Positions 36,100 to 63,795 of a DNA stretch of 64,000 nucleotides are shown in pieces. The notes under the pieces are model-generated. The model ran no database searches, was not told where the DNA came from, and was given only the letters and a program-made list of their open reading frames with translations. The stretch's first letter is position 1. Each line of letters begins with the position of its first letter. The position numbers and the translations under genes were made by a program. The stretch is from Aptenodytes patagonicus (Eukaryota; Chordata; Aves; Sphenisciformes; Spheniscidae), in the NCBI RefSeq assembly GCF_965638725.1, contig NC_134963.1, positions 5,401,501-5,465,500 of the forward strand, given 5' to 3'.

Positions 36100-38184
36100 T
36101 TGATGTCTAGAAGACCCCAATTTATTCTAAATACTGTTCAGATTGTTGTTAAATCCCCATATCTGAGCAAGACATCTTACGCCGTTTCTAGTTCAGATCA
36201 GGAAACAGAGGAGTACACTCATGCTGCTTTCTTTACAGTAAGACCTTCATCAGAGGATCTTTCTAGAAACCTCACAGTTGTCCTAATTAAAAAGTTCAAT
36301 GTGGTTGAGATCAATATTTCATGCCATGATGCAATGTATTCTTTGAGCAGACGCGATTTCATTTATTTAAACGAGAAGGGTGAAATACTGCATAATTTCA
36401 TAAGAGCTGTGGATTTGGAGAGATGAACATACCTGAAATAGACTCATTGAGACAGGTCAGGAAATCAATTAAATACCAGGGAAGATTCCCAGATTATCCT
36501 GACCTCATATGAAGGACAACCCTGCGTGCAGGCTTCCAAAGGCAGCCACTAAAATAGGCCTCTGAGCCTCTGTAAAGAATGGATGGAAAGAAATAACAAG
36601 CACTTTGCAGAAGTGATTTTGAGGGGGATCCCACAATGGAAACTCGTGTAGAGAAATGGGAACGTCCCCAGATTCGCAGAAACAAGACCCATCGGACCAG
36701 AAGCAGCACAAGGGGACCCAGAGAAGGCCATGCCAACTGGAAACAAATCGAAGAATTGTAACTGGCACAGGAAACCACACTCGTGACAGTTAATTACATT
36801 ACAGTCGTCTTTTTGTACCGCAAGGTCCTTTACACGCAAGAAATGCCCCAGAAGTGGCCACTTTACCGTGTGCTGGGAGTCTAGGCACAGCACGACACTG
36901 AGGGCAGATAACCAGAAACCTCGTAAGAACCTCAAAAATACCTGTCATGAGTTACCAACCCGTTCTGGATAGAGACTTCAGAATATACACAGGTATTAAC
37001 ACATCAGCAATTTCAGGGCCACCTTAAGAGAGAATGAGAGCACCATTTATAAATAGATAAAGAATCCATATCCTACTGAAATCAAGCAAGATCCTAAGTA
37101 CCTTCCTGGATCTGGGCCCAACCCTTTCAGGGCCAAATATAAAGAAATGCTAAAAGGTCTAGGCCGTTCTGCTAAATGTGAAAATAAGTGTTTTGGCCAG
37201 ACGAAAGCTGGGAAAAAGGCCATAGCGAAGATGTCTATATTCTAGATGTCTACTCGACTACTCGGCAACCAGGGTTAGGCCCAGCCACGAGGTTTAAACA
37301 TCGAGGACACAGGGTACGAAATTGGAAGGAGATACTTCAAGTTATTCCAGTGACTGGAAGAGCTACCAGCTGCGCCCCTGCCTCTCTGGGAACTGCCCGG
37401 GAAGGGTCAGGAAAAGCAGAGCTCTGCCCTGTCATTTTCGGAACAGAGATCCTGAATGGTGCGCAGACGTGGTCATGGGCCGCCTACACCTTCCCAAGCA
37501 CAAGCAGAAGCTCAGGGGAGGGTGTTGGGATCCCCCGTGCCTTGAACTTACTGCCGGGCAATTTAGGAAACATTTTCTGCCCCAGCTCACGTCATCCGTC
37601 AGTGCAGAATCTACGCCACAACCCAATGGATCTGTTTTTATATCGCCATCGTTGTGTTCCTATCTTGTCTAACTCAGGCTCCTGTCAATCAACGATGAAT
37701 CAGAATGCGCTCTGAAGGCAATAAAGTACTTTTCTGTCTCCTGGGGTTTCTTACTTCACTCTGCCGACATCCTGGCTGGGTTTCACTACCCAGAAGGAGC
37801 TGATAACATTGCCTACTTTGTACTTCCTAACTGGTCTTTTGTTAGCCTGGTTACTCAGGAAAGATCAACATAAAACCTGTCAGAAGAGGGAGTCACACCA
37901 CTAAGCGTGCTGAATTTCAGCATGTACATCTGAGTCAGAGTCTCTCAAGGGTAAAGGACACGAGAGTCCTTCAGGATCCCTTGATCTGAAGTCGATAGTG
38001 TACTGAAAAGATGTCATTTCTTGACGTTAGACTTCTATATTCCCTTTGTCATTTGGGGATTGCGCCTGGGAGTCTCCTCAGAGAGGGATACCCACACAGG
38101 AAAGGCAGCTCGCTGTACTCTCTGTCAAGACTGTGATGAGTCTCGAGAGCCCAAATAGATAGCTGAATAATTCAAAAGCTCCTC
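36100..38184. other. Unclassified intergenic sequence, possibly old transposon-derived
   Basis: The plus strand has an ATG-started frame at 36103-36426 (107 codons) and one at 37188-37715 (175 codons), neither matching a family I know. An AATAAA at about 37720 is followed by T/C-rich sequence, which resembles the polyA region of an LTR, but I cannot identify matching LTR ends. A decayed endogenous retrovirus is possible and unproven. Confidence 0.35.
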
Positions 38185-38922
38185 AGGAGAGGATCCGGGG
38201 GCCGAGAAAGTTGATCACGAGTCGGCAATGCGCCCTTGCAGCAGAGAGAAGCCCAACGGCATCCTGGGCTGCGTTGGTTAAGAGCGTAGCCAGCAGGTCA
38301 AGGGACATGATCCTTCCCCTCGGTTTGGCACTTCCGAGACCACATCTGGAGTAGCGTGCCCAGGTTTGGGCTCCACGCTGCAAGAAGGGTATTGATACCG
38401 GAGCGAGTCCGACAGAGGCCACTGAGCAGAGCAGGGTGCTCCAGTGAGCACGGGGTGCCTGAGACTGCTTGGAGAGGGCAAAGGCAAGACCTTATCTCTG
38501 CCGACACCTACCTGAGCCGAGGATCGGGGAAAACAGAGCCAGAACCTTCTCGAAGGTGCACGCTGACAGCAGGAGAGTCAACGGCCCTCCATTGCGACAT
38601 GGGAAACCCTGATTAGATAGTAGGGAAAAAAATGTTGCCAGGTGGATTATTAAATATGAAATTTAGCCTGGAACAGGCTAACTACTGTGACAGGTCAAAT
38701 ACTGGAAGAGGTTAAATATTGGGACTGGTTATAGACCGGGACAAGCTAACTCCCGGGGGGAAGGCTGCTCGGAGAGGCTGCGGCATCTCTGTCCTTGGAG
38801 GTGTCCAGGACCTGGCTGGACACAGCAATAGACTTGAGTAGACCTTTTTTGTCTCGCGTGGGCTGCACAGGAAGACCTTCGGCTGCCCCATTTCAACCTA
38901 AATTATTATTTTGTGATTTCAA
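38185..38922 (+). mobile_element. CR1 LINE, 3' part, about 740 bp, sense strand plus
   Basis: Reading along the plus strand, GGATCCGGGGGCCGAGAAAG leads into GCAATGCGCCCTTGCAGCAG, CATCCTGGGCTGCGTTGG, CCAGCAGGTCAAGGGACATG and GATCCTTCCCCTC, the well-known CR1 3' coding segment. It continues through AGGTGCACGCTGACAGCAGG, GAAACCCTGATTAGATAGTA and CTTGGAGGTGTCCAGGACCT to a decayed 3' end (TTTCAACCTAAATTATTATT). The AATAAA near 38920 is part of this tail. The element is 5'-truncated as CR1 copies usually are, carries stops, and holds a 17-bp tandem expansion at 38670-38754. It ends only about 15 bp before the palindrome upstream of BRI3BP. Confidence 0.85.
38670..38754 (+). repeat. 17-bp tandem repeat, 5 degenerate units, inside CR1
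   Basis: Five contiguous 17-mers: GGAACAGGCTAACTACT, GTGACAGGTCAAATACT, GGAAGAGGTTAAATATT, GGGACTGGTTATAGACC and GGGACAAGCTAACTCCC. The period is exactly 17 with no slip, and G1 and the A at position 4 are invariant. The seed resembles the GGAACAGG that CR1 normally has at this point. Confidence 0.85.
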
Positions 38923-38937
38923 TAAAGCTATTGCTTT

Positions 38938-39018
38938 TGGGGAGGGGGTGCGCGGGGGGGGGGGGGCGGTGCACTCGCAGAGTGCACCGCCCCCCCCCCC
39001 CCGCGCACCCCCTCCCCA
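38938..39018. repeat. Perfect 38-bp inverted repeat with 5-nt loop and G13/C13 runs
   Basis: The left arm (38938-38975) and right arm (38981-39018) are exact reverse complements, with loop CGCAG. Each arm holds GGGGAGGGGGTGCGC or its complement, a 13-base G or C run, and CGGTGCACT or its complement. The start codon of BRI3BP is 85 bp downstream, so this lies in the promoter or 5' UTR. A perfect palindrome with a long G-run is also a typical fold-back or gap-filling artefact. Confidence 0.95.
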
Positions 39019-39102
39019 GGACGGCGGCGGAATTCGCGGCGCGGCCTCTAGGCGGCGCTACAATCGCGGCGCTGCCTGGCGCGGGGCGCAGCGCGGGCGG
39101 CC
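39019..39102 (+). promoter_or_regulatory. BRI3BP: BRI3BP promoter-proximal CpG sequence / 5' UTR
   Basis: CpG-dense sequence between the palindrome and the ATG at 39103, continuing into exon 1 and the first intron (to about 39550). No TATA box is seen. The start codon context is GGCCATGG, a good Kozak match. Confidence 0.65.
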
Positions 39103-39291
39103 ATGGCGGCGGGGCGGCTGCCGGCGCTGCTGCTCCTCGCCCTGCTGCTGGGCGGCACGGCGGGACCCGGCGCTTGGGCAGCGCGGAGCCGCGGCGCCGA
39201 GAAGCAAAACAGCCTCCGTCGCGCCGCCAGCGGTCTCTACCAGGGCGTCAGCGGCCTCTTCGGCGAGGACAACGTGCGGGCCCTGCAGAAG
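39103..39291 (+). other. BRI3BP: BRI3BP exon 1 coding part (residues 1-63)
   Basis: 189 nt ending CTGCAGAAG with donor GTGAGG, phase 0. It encodes the signal-like leader and the SGLYQGVSGLFGEDNVRALQ block. GC-rich, in the CpG island. Confidence 0.95.
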
Positions 39292-41394
39292 GTGAGGCGC
39301 CGGCCGTTTCCCCCCACCCCCAAACCCTTCGTTTCCTTTCCCTTCGCGCCCTCTCCCCGCGCCGTTGCTCCCGGGGGTGACCGGGCGGTTCTGTGAGGCA
39401 GAGCCCCCCCCCAACCCCGGCGCGGTGCTCGGCGCTGGACCCGCGGCGGCCTCGTCTTCTCTGCGAGCCCGGCCGCGGGTGAGGCGGCGGAACGCCTGGA
39501 GCGTTGCTTTGGGAAGAAAAACGGGAGGCGAGGCTTGACGTGGAGCAAACTGCAAAAAATATTAATAAAAGAAATCTCTAAATAAAGATTATTTTAGGTG
39601 GGGGAGGCGGCCAGGGCAGACCGCTGTCGGTGAGGAGCCCTCCAACTGAAATACGGTCTGTCTGCATCAGCAGAGCATCCTGCGTCTGCGGGGCCACATA
39701 GGAACTTGCAGGAAATAAGGCATGCAGGCAGACGGACCTGTACATTCCTCTGTTCCTTCTCTTCTCAGCCAGCAGGAAGAAATAATACTGTTAAGTTGAC
39801 CTGTAAATGCATTTGAGACATTTGGGTGTGATGCTGGGGACACCTCTCAGTTGCTTGATAAAACTAATTCTCTGGTTTGCTTTAGCAATGTCCACTGCTA
39901 GTAACAGTGTTTTCTTTAAACTTCAGAGCAATGGTAAAGCTAATAAAGTGCATTTTTAAATCCTGTCAACATACACGTTTACATGCCAAAAAACCTCGAA
40001 GAAGGGCAATTGTAATAAGTAAATTTATGATTCGCAGGGTTAAAAAACATTTACAGAGTTACATTTTTTTTCCTTGGGGACTTCAAAATAGCCTGCAATT
40101 CTTGTTTAATGAATTATAATTCTACTCATGACTAGTAAATCTCAAAGTGTGTTTAAGGAATTGAGGATTTTTTTTTTTTTTTTTAATTTTCAATTTTATT
40201 TCTCAGTTTTTCTCAAGGTTGACAGAGAGGTTTGTGAATGGGGTGGATATATTAATGGACACATTCTGGAGAATATGGACTGATTTGTTAGATGTTCTTG
40301 GAATTGATGGTAAGTGTGATGCCTGTTAACTCTTGAACTATATCAGCCTGTATCGATGTTCACAAGCATAGGCCGAGTGGGAAAATAATTACATTTTATC
40401 ACACTGCATTAAACATCCATCAGTGGTATCTCTGTCCGCTTCACGTGGCTTTGATTTTGCTATTAGTACCTTCAAACAAGAGGACTAAAACCAGCCATTC
40501 CGTTTCTGTATATGTATCTACAGGATATCTATAAAATGGATTACAAGTCATGGTTGGTTTCTTGCTATCATCATGAAATGGATGCACGTGGCCAGGAACG
40601 GTGCAGGGAAATAAAGGAGGAAATAAAGGAGGACTAGAAGAAGGAAAGGTGCAATTGAGAGCCTTTAGAATATAACTTTTAAAAGCAGGAACTTTAGCCT
40701 CAGTATGAACGTCGACCTTAGGCCCCGCAGTAGTTTGTCTTTAAAGAACCTTCAGCACCTCTACTTTAAAGGAATTAATTCAATCGCATCATTGGAGCCG
40801 AGCCAGTGATTTGAAAAAGGTCCATCCAGAAATGGATGAGCTAGCTTTACCCCTTACTTTAAAAGACACAGCCGTGACCCCACTGCGTGACCCTTTGAAG
40901 CTGTGCTTGCACTTTTACCCTTCCCACTTTGGCATGCGCTCGTTAATACTCTGTAAATTTTCCTTTGTTTTTCAGCCTCCAACTTGACTCATTATTTCAG
41001 CCCAGCGGCAATTGCCAACAACCCGACCCGTGCTCTTCTGCTGATTGGTGCCATTTTACTTGCCTATTGGTTTTTATCTCTTTTCCTTGGATTCTTCTTC
41101 TATCTCCTGCACATGCTGTTTGGTCGCTTTTTCTGGATTGCGAGGGTTGCCCTTTTCACTCTCTCGTGCGTGTACATCCTCCAGAAGTATGAAGGTGACC
41201 CAGAACACGCAGTCCTGCCCCTCTGCTTTGTCGTAGCGGTCTACTTCATGACGGGGCCAGTTGGATTTTACTGGAGAAGAAACGGCAACAGCAGCCTTGA
41301 GGAGAAGATGGACCACCTGGATAGTCAGATCAGACTTCTGAACATACGTCTTTCCAGGGTGATTGAAAACCTGGACAGAGGCAGCGACCAATGA
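39103..41394 (+). CDS. BRI3BP: BRI3-binding protein, complete
   Basis: BRI3BP is a small multi-pass membrane protein that binds BRI3 and has been reported in mitochondria/ER and linked to cell-death control. Three exons splice in frame: 39103-39291, 40207-40309 and 40976-41394, giving 236 aa (the mammalian protein is about 250). Residues 1-26 are a hydrophobic signal-like segment (LPALLLLALLLGG). The conserved GLFGEDNVRALQK and RLTERFVNGVDI follow. Three hydrophobic stretches lie at about 117-139, 149-166 and 177-197, the last containing FVVAVYFMTGPVGFYW. Residues 204-231 form a short heptad-like C-terminal coiled coil. An NLT sequon is at residue 100. Introns are GT-AG. The gene is head-to-head with AACS and 4.6 kb ahead of DHX37. 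Confidence 0.96.
39292..40975 (+). other. BRI3BP: BRI3BP introns 1 and 2
   Basis: Intron 1 is 39292-40206 and intron 2 is 40310-40975, either side of exon 2. The first 250 bp of intron 1 is CpG-rich. No repeat or RNA gene was recognised. Confidence 0.8.
40207..40309 (+). other. BRI3BP: BRI3BP exon 2 (residues 64-98)
   Basis: 103 nt with acceptor TTTCTCAG and donor GTAAGT, phase 1. It reads FFSRLTERFVNGVDILMDTF then WRIWTDLLDVLGID, an amphipathic conserved region. A 17-T run lies about 20 bp upstream of the acceptor. Confidence 0.94.
40976..41394 (+). other. BRI3BP: BRI3BP exon 3 coding part (residues 98-236)
   Basis: 419 nt with acceptor TTTTTCAG and stop TGA at 41392-41394. It holds all three transmembrane segments and the C-terminal coiled coil (SLEEKMDHLDSQIRLLNIRL). 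The exon continues as the 3' UTR. Confidence 0.95.
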
Positions 41395-44284
41395 ACCAAC
41401 CCCTATAGACCACTGTACACCAGCTCTAGAAAATTCCTAAGCACTGTCTCATTCGAAGTTACAAAGCAACAAAACATCACATGGTAAAAAGTGCGCAAAG
41501 TTATAACTTTTCATCATGTGTAAGACTAATTTATCTAGATTATACACTCAGCCATTATACTTGTAGGGGAAAAAAAAACATTTAAAAACTTCAGCTGTAT
41601 ATTCAGAGAGTTTTATCCAGCACTAGAATTTTCTCAGTAGATAAACGCTTACTTTTACAAGCATTTAAAAACATCTTTTGTAAAGTTTTTATAAAAGCGA
41701 ATTGAGTAGTCTTTCAAATATTGAAATTGAGCTAAACATATGCAAATTTGACACTTAAAAAGTTAAAAAGAAAAAAAAAAAATCTCACGCTACCAAACAC
41801 TTCCATTGAGAAGTAACTGCTGTGGGTCCGCATTTTTTTTTCAAAGTTGCGAATGTTTTTGTTTTATTGTTGGCTTATTTCATTGCCTTGAAGTTGCCTT
41901 TCATAGATTATCAGATGAGGAATTTTCTGGTATCCAGGCCAGAAAATTCACACCATAGCTTTTAATAGGAGGTGGGGAATAAGGGAGAAGGAAGATTTCA
42001 TAAATTTGAAGTCCTTAAATGCCAGTCCAAGATGAGGAACTGAGAAGTGCACGTGTGGCGTTATTTCATTGCATTTCATCTTGAGAACTTTAATTTCGTG
42101 TTTGAAAGGAAATCTGTTTTAATAAATTGACACAAAGGGAAGAGATGTAGCGTGGCAAATTGTAATTCATATTTGATCTTCACAGTGACGCATTTTCCAA
42201 GCATAAATGCATAGAATAAAACATGATTTTTAATCTCAGGACCCACGTACTTTCTCAAAAAAGGCAGCAGTTGAAACACTTGCAAATGTATTGTTGCTTA
42301 AAGCTTTCTCAGGACCAATAAGCGGCAATAAATTATCTTCAGGAAGATCTGGATTTTTTTCTAAAATTGTGATAGTTTTATAGGAGCTTTTTGCTTGAAG
42401 TCTGTGTCCTCACTATATTGGGTTTTGGGGAAGGTGAGTCACCTTACGAGAAGGGTGTATTAAACAGTCGTATTTCAAAGTGATGTAGGAGCTTTGAAGC
42501 AATTTTATTTTGAAGGATTCTATGTATTTGTAACCTTAGAATTAACTAGCTTGGTAGACTATCACTGGCTTTGTAAGGTTTGCTGAAATGCATCGAAACA
42601 AAGGTAACCTCAGGGAAGAAAGTCCGATAAGCGGTTTAACTTGGTAACCGATAGCATTCAAGGATATAAATGGGGGAGGGAGGGCAAGCATCGAAACCAT
42701 AGTGGTGAGCACAGTATCGATACCACGAGAGGTAAGGTGGACTGCAGCTGAAGAGCTGCATGTTCCCTAATACCTAAACGAACAAGTAAAGAAAAAAAGG
42801 GAACAAAAATCGGTCTGTGGTAGGGACTGGCTAAAAAAGAAGGGAAACAAATACGAGTGGACGATCCGTGTGCCGTTGCTTCACCTGCGCGTGCCGGCTC
42901 CGGCGGGACTGGCCAGGGGCAGCTGAGCACAGCTTGGCGCTCAGTCTTCGGCTTCCTGTTTCCTTGGGTAGAGCTTTTGTTGGATGTGACGCTTAACTGA
43001 ATGTAACTGTGGGGTGAATTTATTTTTCTCTTTATGCTGAAGTTTAACGCTCTTCTTCAAATGTGTGTTACTCGCCTAACCTCTTTTGGTCTGTATGTGA
43101 CGTTTATGTGAGGGATTATTTTAAAATCCATGTTAATGGCCTTTACTCCAAACTGTGATCACTTAAGTTCAACACGGTTGAAGTTCATATGCAGTTGGCA
43201 CTGTTGTAATGCATTTTATTTTTTTACGTCATCTGTAAATCCCCCCGCACCCCATTTTTTCAAGAAATTCACATTGAGTTGCAAAGTAACTGCTTTTCAT
43301 GACTTAAAGTCTTTCCCATGAACAGATAAGTACTATGGCAACAAATAGCCTGCTTTGTAAAGCTGAAAACGTAAATTGCCGTATATTCATTTTCACGGCT
43401 CATTTTCCATAGTATTGGAGTCTTCCCTATAAACTCGGTGTTCCCTACTGTTGTGCACAGAGGACTGGGCTAAAACACCAGCCTGGAAACTGGGAATTGA
43501 TTAGCAAAGCTTGTCGGGTCTTCATGCGTTCTGCTAAATTGGAGGCCTGAGGACCAAAGTCTGCAAACCTCGCTCGTGTACGCGGCTCCGTTGACTTCAG
43601 TGGGACTATGTGCATGAGTCAGTTTTGCATAGATTGTATTTTATGTAATCCGTATTTAATGTTGAAGTTCAAAATGCTGAATCATTTATATATTAAGAGT
43701 TGTCTATGATAAAGATTTCTTTAAAAATACTATATAAAAGTTAATTTGGATTATAGTTTTCTCCCTGTCTCTCTCTAATCATTTATCTTAGTTTTGTAAA
43801 ATCAGCCCTCCGATAGTAATACTCTTAATTTTGATCACCCTGCTGCTTGGAAAAAAAAAGTATTTTTATATTTACTTGCATCCCATGTATAGCAAAATGT
43901 TATGTGAAAAGCGGTATATATAAAATTGGATATTTTTAATCAGTATTTTTTCCCAGCGCTCAGTTTTCACGTTAGTCAAGTTCAGAACTAATGATTTTTT
44001 TTAAAGCACAATCTAATCTTCGATATATATACTTTAAAAATGCTGTGTATTTTTAAACATGCACTGTAGTGGAAGCGCTTTTGGGACATGAACGTGGTAT
44101 TGTGTTTAATCTCTTTCAACTTTTGTAAATACCTTTTACAAATATTTTCCGTACCAAGTCATCTAGTTCATCCATCGAGGTTTTTGCTCTGTTTTTTAGA
44201 ACTTGTTCCAGTGACAGTGGTTGCACTGCTTTTGTATTGCCATTGGTAGGGGCGTCCCGCACGAATTTGCAGAGATGGGCAGGT

Positions 44285-44412
44285 ACCGCCTGTTCACCCG
44301 CGGGTAAACCGAGGCACCGAATTTGAGAGACTTGCCCGAGTCGGTGGCAGAAACGGGAATGAAACCCAGATCTCGCGGCTCCCAGCCCCCTGCTCTAACC
44401 ACCAGGCAGCTT
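44285..44412 (+). repeat. MIR-like / CORE-SINE-type fragment
   Basis: GGGTAAACCGAGGCACCGAA, GAGACTTGCCCGAG, GGTGGCAGAAACGGGAATGA, AACCCAGATCTC and TGCTCTAACCACCAGGC follow, in order, the 3' half of the MIR family (GGAAACTGAGGCACAGAGAGGTT ... CTTGCCCAAGG ... GTGGCAGAGCCGGGATTCGAAC ... GCTCTTAACCACTA). The order and spacing are kept, with mutations at CpG sites. Family assignment is by recollection of the consensus. Confidence 0.65.
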
Positions 44413-45120
44413 AACCGAGGGCGGGTGGCAGCGCCTACGCACTCCTCGAAGAGTCCGCTTCCCTCGGCGTCTGACCCGCCGCGAGCTGCCCGTGAAGGGG
44501 CACGGGTTGCCTGGGGCGTGGTGGGGTGTGGGAGCGCACCCTGTCTGTCCTCTCCTCCGAAGGCTGCTCCTCCGGAACGGCTCCTGGTTATTGACCTTCC
44601 CGCCTGCCGCAGCCCCTCGAAAGAACGTCGCCCTGCGTAACCGGCTGACGTAACCCTTCGGCACGGGCTTCAGACTGTCCAGTACCAGAAATTCCGGTAG
44701 GGTCTTAAGCGTTTTCAACTTCATACTTTAAGACCTAACATTTGAAACTACTGTGGTATTTTCACTACGTTCACATCTTCGCAGGACTAACGTCGGTAGC
44801 AATTTCTTTGAAGGTACACGCCTCGCCTATAGATAACTGATCCGTCGTATTCGGAACGTAACGCTTTTAAAAGCGGTGCTGGGTGTCGGAGTACAATGTA
44901 TAAAATCTGGTGTAATTCAGTGCTGTACTTAATAGCGCGTCCTTCAAACCGTGATTTGCTTTTAAAGGCTTGTTGCATAGTTAGTGTGGAAAATAGACCA
45001 GTATCAATCGTAGCTCTTCGATGGTGTACAAGTTTTTAAGTGTGATTTGCCTCACGTACTGATCTGTATTTGGCAGCTAATGACGTAAATGACTGTAAGT
45101 TCTCTTTGTCTGGGCTGGAA

Positions 45121-45126
45121 AATAAA
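45121..45126 (+). terminator. BRI3BP: Candidate polyadenylation signal AATAAA (BRI3BP)
   Basis: AATAAA followed by GGTTTTATTGT, a T/GT-rich downstream region. It would end the 3' UTR about 460 bp earlier than the distal signal. Confidence 0.4.
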
Positions 45127-45579
45127 AGGTTTTATTGTATCCGCATGTATTTTAAACTTTTGGATAATTCCATCGAACTGTGATGACAGCACACTTAAAA
45201 ATTGATCTTTTCCTTTTAATTAGGAGCTCTGTTTGCCGTGGTGACACTCGTTATCGGCACCGGTGTTGGTGATTTCACATCCCGTTTTGTACATCAGATT
45301 TCCAGGTTACAGTGGTTAAGTTTGTACAATTGTGTTTATGTAAAAAGTAATTCGGTCTGAAGAGATGATGTATGTATACTTTTGACATATGATCCATAGG
45401 GAAATACTAGATTCTACTGATAATATTGTTAAGTAGTTACAAATATATCAGACTTATTTTTTACAGAGCTATACATGCCTTTATTTATTACTTATCTGAC
45501 CACCGAATCGATGTACTATGTAGTTAAATATTTGTAGACCGATTTCACAAATCAACTATGGTGTTGTGACAAAGCTTAA

Positions 45580-45585
45580 AATAAA
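45580..45585 (+). terminator. BRI3BP: Distal polyadenylation signal AATAAA (BRI3BP)
   Basis: Last AATAAA before the DHX37 promoter, followed by TGTTTACTG. The DHX37 ATG is 372 bp downstream, so BRI3BP termination and DHX37 initiation are very close. Confidence 0.55.
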
Positions 45586-45639
45586 TGTTTACTGAAACTT
45601 TGCACTGAGCAGTGACTCGCAGTCAAGACTTCGCTTTGT

Positions 45640-45956
45640 CGGACGTCTCCGTCTCCCCCCGGGCGGGGCGTTTTGGAGCCCGGCCTGTTGCCACGCCGGG
45701 GCTTTGAGGGACCCGACTCGCTTGTGAAACACCCGGGAGCGGGCCGGCGGCTCGGCCCGGGGCCTGCGGCGGCGGCCGGAGCGGCGGGGCCCGGATCGCC
45801 GCCGCGGGGCTCCGACCCCGAGGGCCGAGCCACCGCCCCGCGCCTGCGCGCGCCGCCGCGCCCCGCCCCGCCCCCTTCTCGCGAGACCGCCCGGAAGTGG
45901 CGGCCGCCGGGAGTTGCACGTGGGGCCGGGCCGCTCCCGCCGCCGCCGCCGCCGCC
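45640..45956 (+). promoter_or_regulatory. DHX37: DHX37 CpG-island promoter with CGCG element and ETS site
   Basis: TCTCGCGAGA at 45877-45886 is the palindromic CGCG element known from TATA-less housekeeping promoters (bound by BANP). Five bases later, CCGGAAGT at 45891-45898 is an ETS/GABP consensus. A GC box (CCCCGCCCCGCCCCC) lies just upstream at about 45861-45875. The start codon follows 59 bp after the ETS site, within a GCC trinucleotide run. The transcription start is probably at or just after the motif pair. Confidence 0.75.
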
Positions 45957-63368
<17,412 letters not shown>

Positions 63369-63680
63369 AGTGCCTGACTAGTTCTTGGGGGACTCCTTTT
63401 CTCCAAGGTGTTTCGGGAGCTTGGATTTCCTTGGAAATCTGATGACAGAGATGGACTTGCTAACTGTTAGCGATACCTTTCTGTAAGCAAACTGGGTGTT
63501 ACTCTGGTTTTCTGGGAAGCCCTCTGTGTTCTCAGAAGCCCTGCCAGCTGTTGCGCTGGTATTTTGTAATATTAATGTTTGGATAATTTTATCCATTGTA
63601 TTTTACAGATTGTTTTTTTAAGTTTCTCTTTGGACTATATTAGTCGTATGGACTATAATAAATATGTATAGTTCTTTGGT
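63369..63680 (+). other. DHX37: DHX37 3' UTR
   Basis: About 300 bp from the stop codon to the region just after the AATAAA at 63657. It is AT-rich at the end, with no coding potential. The cleavage site is inferred 10-25 bp after the signal. Confidence 0.75.
63657..63662 (+). terminator. DHX37: DHX37 polyadenylation signal AATAAA
   Basis: Single AATAAA 289 bp after the stop codon, followed by TATGTATAGTTCTTTGGTTTGG, a T/GT-rich downstream element. Confidence 0.8.
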
Positions 63681-63795
63681 TTGGACGGGAGAGGTGTTTT
63701 CTATGTGGGATGCTGCAATAAGCAGAATTTCAGACGTTTGTGGACCCTTCCTCATGCGTGACTGCAGATCCAAACGCAGACTGAACCTTTGGTCC

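Larger units (their letters stand above)
41395..45605 (+). other. BRI3BP: Long BRI3BP 3' UTR (inferred)
   Basis: About 4.2 kb of AT-rich sequence with no splice-consistent coding exon, ending with an AATAAA at 45580 just before the DHX37 CpG island. Earlier candidate signals include AATAAA at 45121 and several near 42120-42330. A GC-richer island with a MIR-like fragment lies at about 44285-44412. Treating the whole stretch as one UTR is inference; a shorter transcript using an internal signal is equally allowed. Confidence 0.55.

Noticed and set aside
38920-38926. AATAAA as a polyA signal of an upstream gene
   Set aside because: It sits in the decayed 3' end of the CR1 element and no upstream transcript is recognised.
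39058-39555. 165-codon minus-strand frame over BRI3BP exon 1
   Set aside because: It is the antisense shadow of a GC-rich exon and intron start; no homology or splice context.
44323-44640. 105-codon open frame in the BRI3BP 3' UTR region
   Set aside because: It starts inside the MIR-like fragment and continues through GC-rich sequence; the opposite strand is equally open.
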